Of a stretch of DNA of 64,000 bases, positions 12,102 to 23,642 are shown one piece after another (within the stretch, counting starts at the first letter, position 1; each line of letters opens with the position of its first letter). The notes beneath the pieces are model-generated. The model had not been told where the DNA came from. It was given only the letters and a program-made list of their open reading frames with translations, and did no database searches. Origin of the DNA: Xanthoparmelia taractica (lineage: Eukaryota > Ascomycota > Lecanoromycetes > Lecanorales > Parmeliaceae); assembly GCA_033085395.1 (NCBI GenBank), contig JANQBS010000073.1, positions 106,374 through 170,373 on the forward strand, in the 5' to 3' direction. A program made the position numbers and the translations under genes.

Positions 12102-14112
12102 TGTGGAAATGAGCTAGCAGCGATGGTAGATCTGGTAGAATTATCAGAAAATTTGTGGGTATTTGGCCTGCTAGCCGTGCTGTACCGGCTTGGGTCAGGA
12201 GATTAGCAACTTGGACGGAGGTTTGTAGGATGCTTGTTTGTTGCGTTTCATCAGAGGAGCGGTTACCAAGAGTTTTAAATAGGTGAGATGTATCCCAAAG
12301 CTGAAGAGTTACACGAGCGAAGCAGACATAGCCAGGCAATCGTGGAGTAACGCGAACGGTCAAAAGTGCTGCGTTATCCGTGAATTAAGGTACAAAGCTG
12401 GTGGTGTCGACGACAAATCAAGACCGTACAGTGAACAAGTTCCAAATAATCAGGAGCAAATGAGAGCCAGAAGATTAATAGTAGACATAGACTATGCATA
12501 AAAAGTCGGATTGAAGTACGGCTTGATAACCCAATCTTGACGAGATCATGAGCTCCCGGGAAAAGCTCTTCCTCTCGGTACCTCCGGCCAGATACTCCCT
12601 CGGCCATAGCGTGTGATGTCTCTGCCATTATCCTCTTGGTAATCTGTGGTCTGCTTCTTCCTGTCCGAAACTTGTAATTGGTTGCCGTATCACGGGCCTG
12701 ACGGGTCACGAGAGCTATAAAAATGAGGCGCTAGTCCAGTCCAATAGGATATAGCGATGGCAGTGATCAAGTGATCAAGCTCCATCTTGCAGCAGTCGCT
12801 CAGTGAGGTTACTGTAAGTCTGACGCGCGCTTCGGTGGGGCAGGCTTGGCTGAGGCATTAGTGGATTGACTCCATCACTTGGCTCGAGAAGTTACTCCCG
12901 GTATCAAGGCAGATAAATCGATTGTAGAGGCGGAACTATAACTCATCGGCGTGGGGGAAGGATCATATTCACGGAGAAAAATTTAGTCTGCAAAATTGTT
13001 GACTCTTCCATTAAGGCTTTTCCCGGATAGCGCTATCATTACATCTCATATCATGTTCGAACCTTCGATTGGACTTCTAAATAGTCATCAACAAAGTAAT
13101 AATGAAGGGAAGATAGTGGTCTGTCCACAGAGGATCTGCGCTTGAGCTTTTCTGGCGGCAGCTTACATCCGATATGTACGAGTACCGCAACGCCAGGCTA
13201 CTACGGCACATAGATCATCCATAGTAACTTAATAGCCATAACAGATTAGATGGAAGACACTGCACATAGACAGGATTTTGTTCAATTAACCGTACGAGTA
13301 TAACCCTTTTCGCTTCCCGAACATGAGGTCTGAGAATGATGTCCACAGGCATGAAAAGTCGTTGCACGTGGCATCAGCGACGAGTTCATGGGGTGGAGTT
13401 TGCCCATTATGTCTGGTGAGTGCGTTTGCTTCAAGTCTTGACAGCGACCTATTCTACGGTCACTTATCACCAGAATGGCAAACTGGAGAGTCGAAACTTG
13501 CTGCTGACATCAACCCCAATCATGAGATCCAGCCCATGAGCAAGCGACCTGAGAGCGTTGTCTTTCGCGATAACAACATGCCGGCCATGTCTGCAAGTGT
13601 CAAGGTGCGAGGGAGGAAGAGAGTATGGATGTTTGGTGGTCCGCTGCCGAGCCTGCTCATTTGTTTTCTGATATTGACGGGCGATACTTCGGTTATGAAA
13701 GCCATCAGTGTGGTCATGATTCTGAAAGAGATAAATGATGGTTTGGGGGCGCTGCCAGAAGATTTCGCCTAGATGGTCGTCAATTTAGCTACGAGAGAAG
13801 CACGTTTGATGTATGAAATACTTTAGTTATGTTTCTATAATAGAATGAGCCGAGTCTGTTTGATCGACGTCCATTGAATATTGCGCACACGGAAGGAAAG
13901 AAAGCATATGTCTGTGCACGAACTTTCCTATAATCTCTTAGCACTTGAGCGCGTCTTATATCCAGCTCAAATAGCATGGTCATGTTATGTAGTCTGGCAG
14001 CGCTGTTATGAGCCAGCCGCCCTTGGCGTCGCAAAGGTTGTTTCAAAAGGCTACCATGGAAGATCGGGCATTGTTCAGACTCAATATTGGATTATTGCTT
14101 TCGACACGTTAC
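12102..14112. other. Intergenic stretch with a possible zinc-finger gene remnant
   Basis: Two kilobases without a convincing intact gene. At 13323-13772 on the plus strand a 149-codon frame begins MRSENDVHRHEKSLHV and soon has VCPLCL followed by a GTGAGT donor-like site at about 13418. The H-x4-H and C-x2-C spacing recalls C2H2 zinc-finger proteins, but the order and context do not make a complete finger. I treat this as a possible relic or unrecognised small gene. Elsewhere nothing was recognised. Confidence 0.25.
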
Positions 14113-15165
14113 TTATGAGCGAATGACCCTGCCGCGCTCATCTACGCCTCCAAACATGTCATACCCGCTTCCGCCCCTGATTCCTAGTGTGAGATGTGCC
14201 TTATGAGGCTCATGGACATCCCCCCACAAAACATCCCATCCCGACTTCCTCGCCGCATTCGCCATCATCACCGGACATTGCGCGGAGATCTTCGCCCAGA
14301 GCCGGCGCATGTAGCGGGATGTGATCGTGTGAGGTGCGCTGTAATGTTGTCTCGAAGGACCTTTGACCTTCTCTCCAACCAGATGTGTCTGTCCCTCGTC
14401 ATTTGGGCCACCAGCCCATTTCCTACGAGCAACAGGACCCTCCCATGACAATTGCCCACACGCCCGCATACGTAATGTTTCCCATTCATTTTCTGGCAAA
14501 GGCGGCATAATCCTATCGAGCGTGTCGGCGTACCATCTCCTTTTGAAGTTTCGGACTCTTTTGATCGGCATAGGTCGTCCCCAGCTATTCTCTTCAGGTA
14601 TATCCGGCTTAAGACGCGGAGTGTTGGATCGTGAAAAATGGGAAAGTCTTCGCTTAGCCTGAGATTTCACCAAAGCCATGAGCTGCTCAGAAGGATGCGG
14701 TACCGCTTGATTGCCTGGCTCTAAAAGCTTTTCGACAGCATATTGGTCGACTGGGACATCGGGAATCTTCAAGTCTGATAGAAGTTGATGACGACGCTTC
14801 CCAACGCGCCCATATGTCATTGCCAGAATCCTACCCAAATGTCGCAAGTGCCCATCGTTGGCTCGACGTAGGAAAACGAGGCCTCTACGGGCTGTCCGCA
14901 GTAGGTAGGGGATTCGTCGCTGGACGAGGGGGGTGGACTTTTGGCGCCGGCTGGTGAAAGGGAGAGTGCTACGAGGGTGGTAATCGCGGAATCTGGAAAC
15001 GATGTGGCCGTGCATGTACTGACGTGCTGCCGGATCGGGCAAGTAGGTGCATTGGCGAAGGAGGGCGCGGAAGAGATGGAGTACAGCAAGTGAATTGGCG
15101 TCATCAATGGCGGCATATCTAGCATGTGCGTTCGTCTCTTTCTTTCCTAGTCTCCATAGTCGCAT
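14113..15165 (-). CDS. LYR-motif protein, Cup1-like (mitochondrial)
   Basis: Single-exon gene of 350 residues, ATG at 15165. The N-terminal part reads AVLHLFRALLRQCTYLPD at about residues 28-45 and continues QYMHGHIVSRFRDYHP, the helical pattern of the Complex1_LYR/Cup1-like N-terminal domain found in fungal mitochondrial proteins; the tripeptide LYR itself is here LFR. A second basic helical segment follows (RRGLVFLRRANDGHLRHLGRILAMTYGR, about 92-119). The protein is very rich in Arg and Trp and has many conserved-looking Trp/Arg pairs in its C-terminal half (RRWYADTLDRIMPPLPENEW), as in mitochondrial assembly or ribosome-associated proteins. Family assignment is from memory of the fold pattern; the partner is unknown. 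It is divergent from mbp1, 490 bp away. Confidence 0.65.
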   Translation of the reverse strand: MRLWRLGKKETNAHARYAAIDDANSLAVLHLFRALLRQCTYLPDPAARQYMHGHIVSRFRDYHPRSTLPFTSRRQKSTPLVQRRIPYLLRTARRGLVFLRRANDGHLRHLGRILAMTYGRVGKRRHQLLSDLKIPDVPVDQYAVEKLLEPGNQAVPHPSEQLMALVKSQAKRRLSHFSRSNTPRLKPDIPEENSWGRPMPIKRVRNFKRRWYADTLDRIMPPLPENEWETLRMRACGQLSWEGPVARRKWAGGPNDEGQTHLVGEKVKGPSRQHYSAPHTITSRYMRRLWAKISAQCPVMMANAARKSGWDVLWGDVHEPHKAHLTLGIRGGSGYDMFGGVDERGRVIRS

Positions 15166-15655
15166 GCTGCTCCCTCACTATGATTCCGACAGGGCTACGC
15201 AAGGCATTAGGTACTAGATACACCCTCAGTACTTTCTTAATTATGCAAGGAAGACATCATATCAAGTGAAACTGAGGCTTTCTCATGACAGCGCCGTAGA
15301 GCTTTGACGCTCTGAGAGGAATTCGAGGGATTTGGGTGAAACACAGAAATATATCCTTGTCAACCTTGTAGCCTCAGGCATTTTTAACCCTAGGGCTGAG
15401 CTAGCGGCACCACTCTACGCGAACCCCTCTCACTGTCGCGACACGTCCTCCCATCACGCTCTGTCGCATTGAATTGCTGCATATTCTACCAGGATTGCCA
15501 GGGTTCCGGAATCACTGGTAAGTCCCTCGATAATGAACTATCTTAGAAGTCTTTATCTGCGGGTATTGTGCTAAAGATCGATGCTGCAGACAAGGCGCGA
15601 TTCGCGTGCAGCCGCCTCCATCCTTGTCAGCTGCAATCGCGAATTGTACCACATC
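15166..15655. promoter_or_regulatory. Divergent promoter region of the Cup1-like gene and mbp1
   Basis: 490 bp separate the two start codons. An ACGCGAA element at 15417-15423 resembles the MCB/SCB sites bound by Mbp1/Swi4-type APSES factors, and a TCGCGACACG stretch follows at about 15436. Either could allow autoregulation of mbp1. This is motif resemblance only; such short motifs occur by chance. Confidence 0.3.
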
Positions 15656-18483
15656 ATGGCGTCCGTTGTCCACGCCGCCTCGCCCTCTTACCCTCCTCCG
15701 CCGACCTACCCGCAGAACAGTACCGATGGGATGGTGAATGGCATTAATCACTCTCATTCTGCCTTCAACTCTTTCGACGGCGCTCAATCCGTAGCGTCTA
15801 CTCCGACCCCCACGCCGCCCGCTTCACGGCACCAACAGATCATGCCCCATGGCATACCAAACTACGGCCAAGCCAACGGAACATACAGTCAACAGACTAC
15901 ACCGAGGCATCGAAATGATCCGAAGCCTATGATCCAGCAGCAGCATTATCCCCCAGGCCAAAAGCCACAAATCTATACCGTAGGATTGCCCCATATGACA
16001 CTCTCTTTTCCCTGTTCATGAGCTCATAATCTTTGGTTACAAACTAGGCTGTCTACTCGAGCGTCTCGGTGTACGAAATGGAGGTTAACCAAGTAGCGGT
16101 CATGCGGCGACGAAAGGACTCCTGGTTGAACGCAACCCAAATCCTCAAAGTGGCAGGAATTGAGAAAGGAAAACGAACAAAAGTCTTGGAAAAGGAGATT
16201 CTCTCCGGAGAGCATGAAAAGGTCCAGGGAGGATACGGTAGATATCAAGGGACCTGGATAAGCTACCGGAGAGGCGTGGAATTTGCGCGTCAGTATGGCG
16301 TGGAGGCATTGCTCCGTCCACTTTTTGAGTATGACATGGGCCAAGATGGAATGACAACAGCTGGCCAGGGGAATCTTGACACGCCGACAAAGGAACAGGC
16401 AATGGCAGCTCAGCGGAAACGAAATATGATCAACGGTGGACCGGACAATCGGGTCTCCGCGCAGTCACCAAATAGCACTTTCTTCAAGAACATTTCCAAA
16501 TCAGCAGCAAATGCCGTCAATGCAATTAGCAAGGCCAGGATTGGATCACCCTCAAGTCTGAACCGACCTGCCAAACCTATTCGGCGTCCATCGCAGCAGA
16601 TGGGAAATAGTCAAGATTCTGGATATAACGGTAGCAGCCAGCAAAGCATGCAAAGTCTGCATTCAGAGAACAGTTTTGGAAGTAGTCAGCTCGACCCTGC
16701 ACTAAGAGCGCAAAATGCACCATACTACTCAAACGCACATGATTTGCCGAATGGCGACCTGAATGAGCCACCTCGAAAACGGATCCGACCCTCCAACAGC
16801 CAGGATCCTTTTGCTATTGACGGAAATCTCGACTACGATACCTCGATGAGAGATCTAACACCTACAGATGCCAACGATGCTTTCGCGTATGGCCAAGGCT
16901 ACCCTCAACCTAATATGGATCATAGACTCAACGGGCTGCAGCCCTTGCCTCAGCCAACAAGCAAATCCGCAATCGAAAAGCAACAGATTCTGACAAACCT
17001 ATTCCTCGATCCAAACCAAACAGATTTCTCGAACCATCCTGCACTACTTCGCCTATCAGGCGAAGACCTCGACATTCCCATCGATGCCACTGCACATACA
17101 GCCTTGCACTGGGCTGCCACCTTGGCCCGCACTTCACTCCTCCGGGCACTAATTGAAAAAGGTGCAAGTATTTATCGTTTGAACACAGGAGGCGAGACTG
17201 CCTTGATACGTGCCGTCCTCACTACGAACAACCTCGACCAAGGTACTTTCACAGACCTTCTTGAACTGCTTGGCCCTACCATCGAGATTCGAGATGGTCA
17301 CGGCCGAACTGTTTTGCACCACATGGCTGTGGCTTCGGCTATCAAAGGAAAAAGCGCCGCTTGCCGGTACTATCTCGAATCCTTGTTGGAATTCGTCGTC
17401 AGGCAAGGCGATGCTTCAAGTAGCCAACAGAATTCCTTCCAGAACCCTGATCTCATTATGCCTGCTCCTAAAACGATCAGCCTTGTGAGATTCATGTCGG
17501 ACATCGTCAATGCATTGGATATGTCTGGGGATACCGCATTGAATCTTGCAGCCCGAATTGGTAATAAGAACATTATACATCAGCTGCTTGAAGTTGGAGC
17601 CGATCCTACAATAGCGAACCGTGGCGGTCTAAAACCTACCGACTTTGGCGTCGGAGGAGATCCAGAGTTGCTAGACGCGCAACGAAACAGCCAAGCGACG
17701 AGAGGAGGGCATCACGCAGTCAGCAAAGTCGCCGAGAGTAGTCAAGAGCTGGTAGCATGTGAGTCTCCTCCTATCTCCTTTGCATCGAATATGCTGACGT
17801 CCGTGATAGCGATAACCGCCCTGTTGTCCGATACCGAATCCTCCTTCCGATCCGAGATTCAGGCGAAACAATCTCTTATTGATCAGACCCACACCAAACT
17901 ACGCGAAACCACGTCCTTGTTGAACGACGAGCGCCGTCGTCTTGCGGAGCTTCAGCGCAAATCGGACGACAGGAAAGCCCTTCGCCAACGAATTGCCAAC
18001 CTACGCCGTGCCAATGACCAACAGCGTGCTTACCTCTCATCAAATGCTACTGGAAGACCCGCCAGTTCCCCTATAGAGATTAGATCCGACATCAAAGTTG
18101 GGGAAGCGGATGCGGGCCTTGATATCGACACTACCATACTCCCACTCTCGCATGACCACAGTCAACCCCTGCAAATCCTTCCGCAGCAGCGTGAATACCT
18201 TGCCACATTACCGCCAACGGCTATTCTCAAAGCGAGGACAACGGCTTATCAAAAGAACAATGCTCGCCTTGAAGCCCAAGCGAAGAGATTGCATGATCAG
18301 TCGTCGGAATTGGAAACGCAGCTGAGGAAGTTGGTTTGCTTGTGTTTGAATGTTGAGGAGGGCCAGCTTGATCAAATGGCTGGTAGCCTCCATGCTGCTG
18401 TTCAGAGTGAGGCTGGTGAAGATGTTGACTTGGCCAGAGTGAGGGAATTCTTGAGGAGAGTTGAAGGATTGGGAGCGGAGTAG
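15656..18483 (+). CDS. mbp1: APSES/KilA-N cell-cycle transcription factor, Mbp1/Res type
   Basis: Three exons, 15656-15979, 16048-17758 and 17810-18483, give 902 residues. Intron 1 (68 nt) separates a Pro/Gln/Ser-rich N-terminal extension from the DNA-binding domain. The APSES domain spans about residues 109-205 (YEMEVNQVAVMRRR, DSWLNATQILKVAG, GTWISYRRGVEFARQYGV), which binds MCB boxes (ACGCGT). Ankyrin repeats lie at about 455-625 (HTALHWAATLA; GDTALNLAARIGN). Intron 2 (51 nt, GTGAGT...GATAG with a CTGAC branch) has no stop and a length divisible by three, so it is invisible to ORF calling. The C-terminal 250 residues are coiled-coil, the expected Swi6-binding region. In fungi this protein with Swi6 forms MBF and drives G1/S genes. 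An in-frame ATG at 15581 is an alternative start; 15656 has the better context. Confidence 0.93.
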
Positions 18484-18969
18484 GGACTCAGGTCCCTGGC
18501 GCAAGGGAGTTGACGGGCATTTATCGCATTCAAGGCGACTGGAGGGGCAGCCACTGTGCGTGTGGATCGCAGCGATTCATCGCTCTTTTACTATCGTGTA
18601 CATTTTTCAGTAACGTGGGTTACTTTTCTCATTTCATGCGTGCATAGTTAGCAAGGGTAGCTCAGACCCGATCGTTTGATCGCATGGCGAATTATCGTTT
18701 CTGAATACAGAGCCATTTTAAGAAATCCCATCCGCGTTTGATGACAATACCTCGCTGCCTCAGCGACTATGCCGAAGACATCAGGCATAGCTGTCCCCGA
18801 ATTTTATGCCTACAGGAAGGAATACAGGCCATTTCAGGTCTTAGGGAAGTCTAGTGGCCACTGCTGCTTTTAATCTCCGCGTCCATATCATCCATACGTT
18901 TATCATACATAGCACGTACGTAAGCATGCATCATATCGATCCCACATCAATTGCCTGCGCCGAAACCCT
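18484..18969. other. Convergent 3' region of mbp1 and the GLTP gene
   Basis: 486 bp between the two stop codons. It should hold both 3' untranslated regions and polyadenylation sites. No frame, RNA gene or repeat was recognised. Confidence 0.5.
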
Positions 18970-19787
18970 CTACCACTTAGCCTCCTTCCTCGCCTGAAAT
19001 TGCTTGAGTATTGACACCTGCTTCTCCAGCGCCTCTAACCACTTCCCCGCGGCCTCGTCCACTTTTGCCGAATCATCTCCCAACTTGGCATAGAAATCCT
19101 TGCGATACGGCGTTGCTGACATGGCCGCGCTGAAGATGGGTTTCACCATGAAGGAGTGGTGAGGTTTTAGCGTGTTGCCGTAAGCGGCGCGGAAAGAGGC
19201 GGAGAGCTCCTCGGAGGGGTTTTGGAGGTTGGTACGGATACCTTGAGAGGTGAAATCGAGGCCACTGGAGTAGGCTGTTAAAAGATACGCGTGATTGGAC
19301 TCGGAGTTCGAAGATTGGACGCACCGGACAAGCCAGAGCAGACCTTCTGCTGCGGTGTGCTTCTTGGTCTTGAGCTCATTGACAACGAGCGATTGGAGTG
19401 TTTCCGACTCTTGGGGGGCGGCTAGTTGTCGGTCGCGAACTTTCTTCTATCAGTCAGTCGGAGTTTCTCTGATTTTAGAGGGTGCAAGGGCGGGGGTGGG
19501 TGAAGACCTTGATATTGCCAATCATGTCATTCTTGACTGGTGTGAACGCCATTGAGCCTAGCACATCTGGGCCGTCGTAAGTTTGAAGTTTCTCATCAGA
19601 AACAAAGCACCTCAGGAGTAGATGACTTACCAAAGAGCGTTGTAAGGGACTCCGCTGCTTCGAGGAAGTCGCTGGTGGGGATGGCATTGTCGTTGTTGGC
19701 TTGGACGGGGACGTCATCGAACGTCTTATGGAGCGTATCGAACCAAGTCCCACCTGACGCGAAAGGGACACTGTGCGGTACAGCCAT
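18970..19787 (-). CDS. het-c2: Glycolipid transfer protein, HET-C2 homologue
   Basis: Four exons on the minus strand (19787-19631, 19566-19508, 19443-19325, 19264-18970) give 209 residues, close to the 208 of Podospora HET-C2. With this model the glycolipid-binding residues fall at D66, N70, K73, W109 and H147, the positions known for HET-C2. The start MAVPHSVPFASGGTWFDTL and segments FLEAAESLTTLFDVLGSMAF, KNDMIGNIKKVRDRQLAAP and NELKTKKHTAAEGLLWLVRGL are all typical GLTP. The third intron (60 nt, GTGCGT...CTCCAG) has no stop and keeps the frame; it would otherwise insert 20 residues between LLWLVR and GL. The protein moves glycosphingolipids between membranes and in Podospora acts as a vegetative incompatibility locus. 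It shares a 245-bp divergent promoter with the next gene. Confidence 0.93.
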
Positions 19788-20032
19788 GGTCTGCGTAAAG
19801 AAGACTTCAATGGCCAACAATCGAAGACGAAGTCACGTAGGGACGTTTGGCCTCGATCAAGAAGCGCGCGGCTGTCGGCAAAGCATCATTGGTCTTGGCA
19901 TAGATATGGAGATGTTCCCGGTACTTGTTTGGGGAATTTACTGTGGTTATTTCTCTTCTTGTCTGTATATTACTTTTTGAAGAAGCTGAAGATACTCGGG
20001 GTACCACATGAGAGAGTCATTCTCCAGCGCAG

Positions 20033-23000
20033 ATGGCTTCCAGCCAATCCATTGAGGAGACCTCTCATGACGACGACTTGGAGCCAGGATCTTATACTGC
20101 TCTCCGTTTAGTATGTGTAACGCTTTAAGACGATGTCAAAACTGTAGAACATGCACTAACCCACAAATTAGAAACATGCATCAGCTGAGCATATACACCT
20201 CACAACACGCCGCTGCTTCATTGGCCCAATCCCGGAAGGATGGCTCAAGAGCCACCGCAAGTCCTGGTATTCACGCTACCTGCTTCCAGACTATTCTTCG
20301 CGAGCTGTGATGTTCTCAGCAAAGCCCGGTATATCCCACCACAGGCAGATTACAGGTCTTGATGGACCATCGGCGAGCGCTACATTTAGTCGCAGCTTTC
20401 CCCAGCCACAGGACATTGATGAGGAAGAAGAGGAGGAGGATGCAAATCCAAGCGAAGCTGGGAATCAAGAAACAGAACAGGAAGGAGAGGAAGACGGGAT
20501 GAGCCGGTTGGAAGCACAATCTACGACCGTAGTGACCGGGCGCAGCAGTCCTGAAGTGGATTCTCCCAAGGAGGACCCTCAAAGCCCAGTGAAGCCGCGG
20601 CCGACAATCAAACCCAGACTCAGCCCTAGCCGATCAAAAAACAAGCCCAGCACCTCATCATTCGTAACTGCTCCCACAGGGCCGATACGAGCCTTGAAAT
20701 CGTCGGTGCTTTCGCTAAGCCCGGTCAAAAGTCCGCCTGGTGCGTCCTTTGTCACGGCCAAGGAGTGCCAGAGCCCCGAAAAACCCACAAAGAATGTCAA
20801 CCCCAATATCAACCGGGCAACCAAGTCTTTCGAATCTATCCAAACCCAGCCGGGCTCGTCTTCAGCGACTCCAGCAAGCGTCCTGTTCCCCCGGTCAAGC
20901 AACGCCGATACGGTAAACCAGGCCCTCAGCCCCAGCTCGACCGATGCCCTTATACCTCACAGTACCTCAGCCACTCCCGTTGGCGCATCGCCAATCCTAG
21001 GAGCCAAAGACTCATCGCAAGGTCGTCAGGCCGATCGAGAGCCAGTGCAGCAAGCAACGGCAGGCGGTATGGTCAGATTCAATCTCACGGACCAATCCGA
21101 ACGCAGAGATACTCGGACAACTTTTGATCCAAGGAAACTAGGTCCTCAACGGTCGTGGAAGCGATTTCGAAATGCCCAATCTCGCCCTGGAGAGATTGTC
21201 AAGATGGAGAAGATGCTGGTGCGGGTAGATTCCACCATGCAAGAGCTTCCGCCTGACTACAACGAGAATGACAGTCTTAGAACGTCAGCTCGTACCGTCG
21301 AGAAATGGAGGGAATTTGTGGTAGTATGCAGAGAGAGCACTTCGGAGGATGTCGAATTCTGCATTCAGCTGTACAAAACGCGAGTGATACCTTCGAAAGA
21401 GGAGACCCACGTTCAGAAGCATTCAACGCACGAGATACCACTAGCTCGTAAAACCGCCCACGTGAATCTTTACTCATCTCTCGATAAGACCGTGGTGATC
21501 TGGATTCCTTGGAAAGCGGGAACGATGATGTACATTCTCCGAACCCGTTCAGCAGCTAGTGCTGTCGAATGGTACACTTTCATTCGTCGTAGTCTGGGCG
21601 AACAACGTGTGACATCCTTGCAGGTCAATGTGCCCGACCTGAGTGTTACTCTGCAGCTCAATAATCCCTTCGGTGAATTGGAGGCGTCAATCAGTGCAGC
21701 ACGAGCAAACAATGTGGATGAAGCAGCGATGAATAAGACAATGGAAGCCGAAAAGGCAGTCGCTAGTACGATTATTCAGCGATCCTTAAAGATGTTGGAG
21801 AACAATCCTGAGTGGTCAAGCGTGCTCGAAGAATGGCTTAGAAAGGAGAAAATTGGCCTAGCTTGGAAAAGATATGATCGTCTAGAATGGGTGCACGGTG
21901 CTAACGAGCAGAAGATGTATGGCACAATGGCTATGGAGCGAACACACGAGCTAGAGTTGAGACCGAAGGACCATTACTTGACAAGCATAAAACCCAAAGG
22001 CGAAGAAGCTGTGGACGAACCCGCACCTGTCGAAGGGTTTTTGATACGTCTTACATCACAAAAGGGCAACGTTAGAAGGCTCGGGAAGATGTACTTCAAA
22101 AGGCTATATTTCACCACCCACAACCAATTCTTATGCTATTGCAGACCGGCAAATGCGCTGCCTCCACCACCTCCAAAGCTTTCATTGTCAGGAGATTCCA
22201 AGGTTCCGAGTGCAAGCGAAATCGTTCAAAACACCCCCTTGATCTATGCTGTCAATCCCTACCCCAACAAGGATGGCGAGATCGAATGGCTTCACGAAGG
22301 ATCGGCAGGAAGCAAGAGAAGACATGATGAGGACGCCTTCAAGGAAGCCGAGCGTAACACGAGCACAATTCTCCAAGCTGAGGGCTACATTAACTTAAGC
22401 CATGTAGTCCGGATCCAGAACGCGCAAAGGGGAAACTCCATAGCTGACCAAAATGTTGGCCGCGGAGAAGATGTCGATTTTCACGAGGACGTAGAGGACA
22501 CCCGACAGGATGACGGCAAAACCGATCAGTTCGATGACCATCGCACCTTTGAGCTAACTATGAAGAACCAGCTAGTCATCAGGCTGCAGGCGTACAATGA
22601 AACCACCAAGAAGGAATGGATACATCGGCTTCGAAAGCTTGTTCGGTATTGGAAGGCTCGGCTTGCTGCTGACGTGGCCTTGTACAAAACAGTCCGCGGT
22701 CAAAATCTGAAGCAACTTGATATCGATGAAGAGTCAGAAGCCTACATTGGGCAGTTTGGGTCAAAGTGGGAGGTTACTAGATCAGTGGCTTCTCCAAAGC
22801 TGTTCAACATGTGCGGCTTATCCTGTTGCCGCGCTATCACTGTGAGTGTGTTGACGTGCTAAATGCCAGAGCGGGCTAACTTTAAACCTAGATGGCAGGA
22901 ACATTGTACCGCAAGCCAAAACGCCATTCAACCTTTCAACGATGTGGAGTGATCCTCTGCCATGGCCAGCTTTTGATCTTTCACGGGACCCTTCGCACGC

Positions 23001-23440
23001 GGACTGGAAAAGAAATCAGACATATCCAGCATGAACAGCAAGCCGCTATTGACTTAAAGAGCTGCTACATCTACAGCGGCCTCGTCACGGAAGGTGATCT
23101 CCTTTACCAGAACCAAACCTTCGACAGCAATCACCCAGGCCATCATGCACTTCCCCGGGTGTATCTCGAAGATGGCTGGACTTCAACTGACGAGGACACG
23201 ATGACTACCTTTGTCATTTGGCAGCCCCAGAGCAAATCATTATTCAAAGCAAACGAGCAGCAGGATTCTGGTAAGACAAGGCAGCGGCTTCGTTATGTAT
23301 CAAGGCTTGGTAGGCCTGGTCGGTCGATTGTTTTCAAGACACGGAGCAGGGCGGAGCGCGACCATTGGGTCATGAATATTGGAATGGAGATTGATCGCTT
23401 ACAAGGCGGTGAGGATATCCGGGTGGTCGATAAGAGTTAG
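20033..23440 (+). CDS. PH-domain protein of the Spo71/Mug56 type
   Basis: Three exons, 20033-20110, 20172-22841 and 22892-23440, give 1098 residues. The short first exon (MASSQSIEETSHDDD...) is spliced by a 61-nt intron to the conserved FIGPIPEGWLKSHRK motif (about residues 42-56), the family's N-terminal signature. A long acidic and Ser/Pro-rich linker follows (to about 340), then an SPO71_N-like region, then a split PH-like module starting with EGFLIRLTSQKG (about 648) and ending RLRKLVRYWKARL. The last exon encodes another PH domain (MAGTLYRKPKRHSTFQRCGV...ERDHWVMNIGMEID). Yeast Spo71 and fission yeast Mug56 act at the prospore membrane in meiosis; in filamentous fungi the role is probably membrane-associated during sporulation or ascospore formation. 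Starting at the internal GTG/ATG at 20307 would lose the signature motif. Confidence 0.88.
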
Positions 23441-23642
23441 TCCCGTTCTCCATCCAAAAGCTTGTCTTAGCGAGGCGTTGGTGGTCAAAAGACTCGGCTG
23501 TCGTTGTTGTTATTATTGTATATATCAAATGGTAAGGATGGGGGGCTGGTACATACCTTTTGGGGCTGGTTTACAGCTTTTGCACTGACGGCTATTCGAC
23601 CTTTGAGCTGGCCGATTGAAGAGGTTTCACTCGTTTGGCCTC

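Noticed and set aside
20268..20351. A 42-nt intron (20307-20348) in the Spo71-like gene
   Set aside because: The sequence is in frame without it, the donor GTGATG is poor and 42 nt is very short; kept as exon.
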